Shown here: positions 58,201-64,000 of the stretch, in pieces
Position numbering within the stretch: position 1 is the first letter of the stretch
Layout of the letters: each line of letters starts with the position of its first letter
From: Nautilus pompilius
Lineage: Eukaryota; Mollusca; Cephalopoda; Nautilida; Nautilidae
Assembly: GCA_018389105.1 (NCBI GenBank)
Contig: JACATO010000996.1
Span: 1 to 64,000, forward strand
DNA: 64,000 bases
Reading direction: 5' to 3'
Program-made: the position numbers and the translations under genes
The notes under the pieces: model-generated
Told to the model about the DNA's origin: nothing
Databases searched by the model: none
Seen by the model: the letters and a program-made list of their open reading frames with translations, nothing else

Positions 58201-61200
58201 ATGGAAAATGATCACATACCTTTAACTGTTTTCATTCTCACAAATGTAACTATAGCAACAGTTTAAGCATCCAGAACTTTGATCATCATTACATTGTCAT
58301 TGTGCTGAACAAAACTTGTCAGTAAAAAATATTATATAAAGATACACTTTACTTACATTTACCAACTTTGTAAACATGCAGCTTTTAAAATATAAACTTT
58401 ACAGGTCTCCTTTGACAGGTATATGTCAACAGTCTATTTTGAATTAGTTACAGTTTAAATAAATTGGGAAAAACGTTTTTTATTACAAAGACCGTAAAAC
58501 ACTCATCAGGCACCTGAGAAAGGGGGTGGGGCATGCAGACAGACAGACAGACAGAGAGAGGGAGACAGAAGTGCACAGAAATACATATGCACACATGCGG
58601 GTAGACAGATACACACAAATGTGCGTGCACACAAATGATTTATTTAAAGGAGTCAAAGTTGAACTATATACTTATGTTGAAAAAAAATCAAACTACTCAA
58701 TCTCAAATTTTTACTAAAAAAAAAGAAAAATGTATAACTTATTAAAAATGCTTTTCTTCTGGGCTGCTTTATGACCTTTCATCGTGGTCTTTAGCCAAGA
58801 GGAAAAGAGGGCAAAGGAAAAAAGTGCTTACAAAATCTGATTTTTCTTTGTGTTTTACAGTTTTAATTTGAATTTGTTTAAAATATTACAGCTTTTAAAT
58901 CTGCATAAACAGTTGAAAATTTCTAATTATAAAATTAGAAGTACAGTTCACACTGTCCTTCAAAAAAAAAAATTCCTAAACAGAACTAATCCAGGTCACA
59001 CTTACTTTTAAAAGATCTAAAGGGTAGGTATTGATGAAGTCATTTAGAGTTATCTCCCATTAGTTCTTTATAATTGTCTTTACAGTATTCTGTTTGGTGT
59101 TTCAATGCTGTTGTAGTCAGGTAGACAATAATTTTCACTTTGAAACATTTTCATAATGGTTTTGTAGGTAATTCTAAAGGTATGGATAATGAAAATGTTT
59201 GTGAATATTTTAAACTATGATTCCTTTGTTTTTGATGATGTTTTTCACGCTGAATTTTGTTCAGCTTTGCGCACTGTTGCTGGTGCTACAATTATAAAGC
59301 CATAGCTGCTTGAAAGTGACCTTTTGGCTGTCTGCTAGGACTCTGTTGCTAAAGTATCAGCTCTCTTGTGATGGGGTGTCAGGTTGTTTGTTCTCAAGGT
59401 TCAGTTGGGGTATCTATCTGGATAAAGATGCCAGGAGGCAACAAGGTGGGTGCAGTGCTCCATTCTTCTCACCACCTGGCTGATACCCTTGATCTAGCAT
59501 GAATTAGAGAGAGAGATGAACAGTTTATCTGACAGGAATCTGAACGAGACTTTGACTAGGTGTTCAGTCCTGTTCCGGAGGAGGAGTACATGTTAAGCAC
59601 GTAAATCACATGTGTATCTATCTATCTATCTGTTTGTTTGTGAATATATACACACACACACAAATGCAAACAAACAAACATTGTAAAACCTGTTCCAGCT
59701 GACTACTGGAAAGAGAAGTCAGCAATCACTGATGCAAGTTGTAAAATTATTTGTCTATTATGGAATAATGAAAATGTCATATAGCTATTTTTCTGTTTGG
59801 GGGATGCTTTTCTGTAGAGTTCTTCAAAGCATTGGTTCATTTTGCTGTAATTTTTTTTTTACTTTTGGTTAGAATGCAGACTGCACAGGTGTGCATTTCT
59901 TGTGCAGCCATTTCTACTTTTTGTTTATACAAAACCAAAACTATCTTTTCTTTCCTATTTCAACACAGCAGCATTTAAATGCAACTTGCTTCCCAGTTTT
60001 ATCAGCTACATTTTAAAAATACATTTTAATAAAACTTTTCTATCTCGAAACTACAACACGAATGCATGTGAATCATTGTAGTGTTTAACAAAAGCAGTTT
60101 CATTCAGTTTCTTTCTTTCTCTCTCTCTTTTCTGTTTTTTTTTTTCCTCACTCTCCAGATGATGACTGTGACAGCAACAGGGACTCAGCTGTGACTTCTT
60201 CTAACTCGATCTTTTCACTGTCGGAAAATGGAGAGTCAAATGGGGTAAGTACGTGGAAATAAAAAAGAATGAATTCCGTCCCATCAAATAAAAAAAAGTT
60301 TTCTTAAATATTTTCATGCTTTGTACTTTTTAAATTTTTTTTTTTGGTGATTTTTGTAATTTTAAGCTGTTTTGTTTTAATTAGGCTTCTGGTGGACTTC
60401 AGCTACCTACAGAGCACAACAGGACTGGATCGAACGTGTCAACCAGATCTCATCTGTGTGAAGATGAAGTAGTACGTGTCTGGCCTTGGTTTAAAAAAGA
60501 AAAAAAAGCATTTACAATAAAACCATGATATCCTATTGGTATGAAAATACCACATGCCTTTCAAAGCCCTGATACCATTGTAATATCTGCTAATGAAACA
60601 GCTTATGTGAAATTTTGAAACATCTTTATCTTATGCCATTTACCATGGTATATTTTAGAATCTACACTTATTTATAATCTTGGTATCATTAATTCATTTC
60701 TGATTCAAATTCATTGTGAGAAATTATTTAGAACACTTAACCACAATTTGATTTCTTTTTCTCAGGTTTATTATATATAATCTTCTCTTAATCTAATCCT
60801 TATCACCTGATCTCCATTTTATAATATCAACGTGTCACTAAAACAAAATGGGGGTTAGTCGATTTGTTCCAATAAGTGTATAAATAGTTAAGTTTTCATA
60901 TCATCGAATTGTTTTTTTTTCCTTTTCCTAACTTAGGAAATTATCATTTTCCTGGAGCAAGCAAACAAAAAGCTATTTTGTCGAATATGCAGCAATGTTT
61001 TCAAAGATCCTGTGATAGTTTCGTGTGGGGTGAGTATGTTTCCTTTCAACTCTTTGGTTAAATCTGAAATGGATAAGTCAATATTTGCTTTATTTACATG
61101 AATATAACAAACTAGCATCTGTAATATTCCTATGCAAATCACCATACATATTCCCTGTTTGATGGCAATTACATTATCAGTATTATATACTTGGGGGAGG

Positions 61201-64000
61201 GGGAAATCTAGGGATATTGATACCTGACATTTTTTAATTCCACTCGTGATTCATGGATTTTATTAGAAGAGGAATAACATTATCAGGTGCCTGGGTGTGC
61301 CACAGGGTGGGTCACTGCTGCTCAGGTCAAAGAGTGCTTTGTGGTTGTCAGGGTGACTAGTGTGTCCAGGCAAAACTGTCAGAAACTGATTTCATTATAC
61401 TGAATTATGTACTAGACTTCCATTCATTCGTCTCAAGATAGAAATGGTAATTTCTCTGGATGACTTGTTTGATGTGAAGAGCAGTGGCTAATCTATTCGT
61501 CAGGGATAATTCTGCTCTTCATGTGCTTTAATACTATGGGGATGACCTTTGCCATGACTTTCATTGGTCTGAAGATAGAAGCATAGTCAGCTGATGACTG
61601 GCTAGCTCTGAAACATTGAAATATGCAGCAGCTTCAAGCTGCCTAGTGACATTTTAAAACTGACCTGGTGTAAAGAGCTCCTGGTCACATGAGAAGTCTG
61701 TGAACTATCCTTGTTGCCTACTACATCATTCCCACATTTTTATATTCATTAATGGGCATGCATTTTAGAATCCATATTTTCAGAGTGTTTTCACATCAGG
61801 ATGGAGGTTGTGTGCTCTCTGCATATTTTTCACATTTCCTCTGAGTTGATCACACCTAAAGGTAGCTTACATTACAGTCAGTCGGTCATAATTTTGTATA
61901 AATGTACCCTAACTCCAGTGTTTCTAGACATCCATTGTATACAGGATGAGAACATGTCTGTTTTTAATACTTGTATCACTGAATAAACAAAACTTTGTTG
62001 TGTACACAATTGAACAAGTGAAAACAACATACAGTGTTCATCTTGTATAAATCCTCAACATGGTGGACAGAAGACTGAGTTTAGAACAGGGGGTGTGGTA
62101 TTTTAAGTATGAAAATGTAAAGGAAGTGCAGCATGTCTGGTTTAGAAAGTATGGAAGATCAGCTCCCACACCTTTATCAATGTCATATATGTGATAAATT
62201 TGACAACCACAGAACTGTCGAAAATGTGAATAAAATCCAGAATGAGAGAGAAAGGAGAGCATGGAGTCTTGAAAATGTGGAAACTAATAATCATGTACTA
62301 GGTTTTTCCAAATAAGTCGACAAGGCAGTGTACATGTGAATTGGAGATCACTCAACCTACTGTGCATCATATTTTGAAGGAATCAAAGTGGAAACCATGT
62401 ATACCTAGGCTATTGCATGTTCTGAATGAAGATGGTCTGGATAGAAGATTACAGTTCTGTAAGTGGTTCATTGTCACAACTGTTGGGCATTGCAAAACCG
62501 ACATACTTGGAAAAAGACATTAACCTACCAGGAATTAGTGTGGTTCGGGCTCTTTTCTAGTGGCATTACTGGGCCATTACCATTCTTTTTTTGTGATACT
62601 GTAACGGATGAAAATTATCTGGAAATTCTAAGCAATGAGGCTGTTCCTGCCGTAAGACATTGTATGGAGGACTCTGAGGTTTACTTTCAGCAAGATGACT
62701 CACCACCACATTATCACAGATGTTTGAGCCTTTCTTGATGTGAAGTTTCCTGGGATGTGGTTGGGTTGTCATGGAACTGCTGATGAATATCCTCCAAGGT
62801 CATCTGACTGTACACCTCTGGACTTCTACCTGTGGGGGGAGGTCCTGAAGGACAAAGCGTACAGTGCTAAACCTCAAACACTACAAGACTTGGAGGAAAA
62901 GATTGAGCAGGAAATACACGCAATGTCTCAGTTTACACGTGCACCATTATGCCAATCTGTCACAGAATATTGTGGTGTATGTTTGCATGTGAATGGTGGA
63001 CATTTTGAACATTTGTCTTAAGATGACCATTGAATGTTGTTTTCACATGTTCACTTAAGTACCTAACAAAGTTTTGTTTCATCGAAGGTGAAACTAAATA
63101 AACAATACCAAGATAGTAAAAGAATGTATGTAAGAGTTTAGCTGTTCTTATTAATTATGGGAATGAAATCAAAGGGGTTTGTCACAATTTAATTTTAACT
63201 TTAACATTTTGTGGTACTTTTAGTTTAACACAATACTTTTGTGAAAGTTTGTAATTTTAAAACAGCATTTCTTGTAATATTGCAACAAAAACAAAAAGGT
63301 GGGGGCAATAGCTGTGTTTTTGTCCATGTCTGCTCTTAAATGAAAAGTTTTAAAGATATTTGGCCACAGTTAATTTTTTTGTTGTGAACTGTCACAGGTA
63401 TTACGGTACATAATTGTAAAACATTAACGCGCCTCTGTGTTTCTTGATACTACAAAAATGTGTTGAATTAATTACTTACACTATTTGTTAACAACGCCAG
63501 CATCATTCAGCTTTTCTATTATTGTACAAGCCATAATTTGGTCTCGTGTCCCCTTATATAATAGCCCATCATAATTAGGGCGTTTTTTTTTTTTTTTTGG
63601 TCTTCATGTTTAAACTAAATTAAACTGTTTGTAGCTGGCTATGAATATCCTAACTAAAGTATAGTCACATTTACCACTGGCAACACATTTAATTCTGTGT
63701 CATGAGAATATCGCATTTTACTCCAGGCACGGTGAAAAGATCAAGCATAAGTTAGAAATATAGAGATCTGAGCTATTAACCTTCCCGAATCTTAACATAT
63801 GTTCTCCACACTAATTGAAACGTAATTAAAAAAAAATGGCAGAGCAAAACACTAGGGAAACCTAAGGGCTCTGCTATGGTTCTCTAAAATAAACTGCTTT
63901 CATCTGTTTAAATCAGGTATGTTTGCTTGTGATCCTCATAAATCCTGTAACAGAATTGTCAGATTTTGTGGGGTGAGAGTTAAAAAGAATACCAGAGGAG
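55176..64000 (+). CDS. TRAF7: TRAF7-like RING E3 ligase, 5' part (split gene)
   Basis: Coding exons 55176-55244, 58065-58128, 60159-60244, 60385-60471 and 60937-61029 total 399 nt, 133 codons, in one frame; the gene runs off the window. The last exon reads EQANKKLFCRICSNVFKDPV then IVSCG, giving the first three RING zinc ligands C117, C120 and C132. Spacing and the VFKDPVI..CG core match TRAF7, whose RING follows a Ser-rich N-terminus and is followed by TRAF zinc fingers, a coiled coil and WD40 repeats. The Ser-rich stretch SAVTSSNSIFSLSE before the RING also resembles TRAF7. TRAF7 is a ubiquitin ligase and MAPK scaffold (MEKK3 partner). The missing RING half should lie beyond 64000, as 61030-64000 holds no convincing exon. 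Identification rests on about 31 RING residues plus the Ser-rich segment. Confidence 0.75.
55597..57050 (-). mobile_element. hAT DNA transposon relic
   Basis: A degenerate hAT transposase C-terminus is coded on the minus strand at 56269-56006: LMVTNCSGERSFSQLKRIKN, then ELRPTMSQEKLSVLSIMCIE. This is the conserved hAT dimerisation region (C..ERSFS.LK.IK..LR..M...RL). The element's ends are inverted: CAGTGCCAGA at 55597 and, on the other strand, CAGTGTTGGA ending at 57050, the hAT-type CAGTG terminus. Flanking octamers CATATGTA (55589-55596) and AATATATA (57051-57058) agree at 6 of 8 positions, consistent with a decayed 8-bp target duplication. The N-terminal BED finger and RNase-H core were not found, so the copy is dead. 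Confidence 0.75.
56006..56269 (-). pseudogene. hAT transposase C-terminal fragment
   Basis: 88-codon open frame holding only the hAT dimerisation motif (GERSFSQLKRIKNELR at its core). Upstream frames on the same strand are closed by stops. The catalytic DDE region is not recognisable. Confidence 0.8.
58065..58128 (+). CDS. TRAF7: TRAF7-like exon 2
   Basis: ISDVVHDSSLELSTISTTKV then V plus one base. Strong acceptor TTTTTCAG and donor GTTG|GTAAGT. Confidence 0.7.
58129..60158 (+). other. Intron 2 of the TRAF7-like gene
   Basis: 2.0 kb with small (CAGA)n at 58537-58556 and TATC/CA runs near 59610-59660. Nothing else recognised. Confidence 0.6.
60159..60244 (+). CDS. TRAF7: TRAF7-like exon 3, Ser-rich
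   Basis: DDDCDSNRDSAVTSSNSIFS then LSENGESNG|GTAAGT. The Ser-rich DSA...FSL pattern resembles the segment before the RING in vertebrate TRAF7. Confidence 0.75.
60385..60471 (+). CDS. TRAF7: TRAF7-like exon 4
   Basis: ASGGLQLPTEHNRTGSNVST then RSHLCEDEV, phase 0 to 0. Donor GTA|GTACGT was chosen to keep the frame with the RING exon. Confidence 0.7.
60472..60936 (+). other. Intron 4 of the TRAF7-like gene
   Basis: 465 bp; nothing recognised. Confidence 0.6.
60937..61029 (+). CDS. TRAF7: TRAF7-like exon 5, first half of RING finger
   Basis: EIIIFLEQANKKLFCRIC, then SNVFKDPVIVSCG|GTGAGT. The C-x2-C...C-G pattern is the start of a C3HC4 RING; the HTFC continuation must lie in a later exon. Confidence 0.88.
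61985..63079 (+). mobile_element. IS630/Tc1/mariner-superfamily transposon relic
   Basis: About 1.1 kb bounded by long terminal inverted repeats. The left end (61985-62044, AAACAAAACTTTGTTGTGTA...) and the reverse complement of the right end (63020-63079, AAACAAAACTTTGTTAGGTA...) agree at roughly 50 of 60 positions by eye. Between them lies a broken transposase on the + strand. A TA lies at the left flank but is not matched cleanly on the right, so the target duplication is unresolved. Confidence 0.85.
62330..63021 (+). pseudogene. Mariner-type transposase remnant
   Basis: Readable blocks in order: TQPTVHHILKESKWKPCIPR (helix-turn-helix), LDRRLQFCKWF, then in another frame WFGLFSSGITGPLPFFFCDT, ENYLEILSNEAVPAV, YFQQDDSPPHYH (second catalytic Asp), and in a third frame PPRSSDCTPLDFYLWGEVLK (third acidic position) to NGGHFEHLS and stop. 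The family resembles the transposases with the 'LTPLDFFLWG' motif common in arthropods. The segment with the first catalytic Asp, expected after RRLQFC, appears deleted, and at least two frameshifts follow, so no active enzyme is possible from this copy. Confidence 0.85.

Larger units (their letters stand above)
61030..64000 (+). other. Intron 5 of the TRAF7-like gene (incomplete)
   Basis: At least 3.0 kb, with a mariner-type relic at 61985-63079. The remaining sequence is A+T-rich, and no HTFC-type RING exon is visible before the window ends. Confidence 0.6.

Noticed and set aside
63920..63980. Possible next RING exon near the window end (CAG before AATTGTCAGATTTTG)
   Set aside because: It lacks the expected HTFC motif and further cysteines; treated as intron.

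Overview
The window is nuclear DNA from an animal. Every supported gene is split into many short exons with GT-AG introns (one GC-AG), and the proteins are metazoan types: MAM-domain secreted proteins, an astacin metalloprotease, eIF3d and a TRAF7-like RING protein. A+T-rich introns, long (ATT)n and (GA)n tracts and decayed Tc1, mariner-type and hAT transposons suggest an invertebrate, plausibly a mollusc. That placement is inference; no species-diagnostic sequence was recognised.

Layout. (1) 1-17798, + strand: the 3' part of a gene for a secreted protein of tandem MAM domains. One domain is cut by the window edge and two are complete, and the stop codon follows the last MAM cysteine. (2) 17799-26641: intergenic. 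It holds a GC-richer segment, a 1.4 kb purine-rich block and a 1.3 kb satellite carrying about thirty copies of the CRE palindrome TGACGTCA. (3) 26642-39852, + strand: a complete 11-exon gene for a 454-aa secreted astacin-MAM metalloprotease (signal peptide, FEGD propeptide, RKKR cleavage site, HExxHxxGxxH zinc site, Met-turn, C-terminal MAM). (4) 42459-54845, - strand: a complete 13-exon gene for translation initiation factor eIF3d, 556 aa. (5) 55176 onward, + strand: the first five coding exons of a TRAF7-like gene, ending inside its RING finger with the rest beyond the window. It is head-to-head with eIF3d, with only 330 bp between the start codons.

The two MAM genes lie in tandem and share the phase 1-1 exon cassette of the MAM module. 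Both products should be extracellular or membrane-associated through protein-protein contacts. eIF3d and the TRAF7-like gene are unrelated cytoplasmic housekeeping or signalling genes that probably share a bidirectional promoter.

Mobile DNA sits mainly in introns: a Tc1-like relic whose helix-turn-helix region became a 4 x 76 bp tandem repeat, a weaker Tc1-like relic, a hAT relic, and a mariner-type relic with ~60 bp terminal inverted repeats.

No clearly undescribed system was found. The observations most worth checking are the CRE-palindrome satellite, the one-base frame break in the first MAM domain beside a microsatellite, and the GC-AG intron that splits the furin-like site of the astacin.
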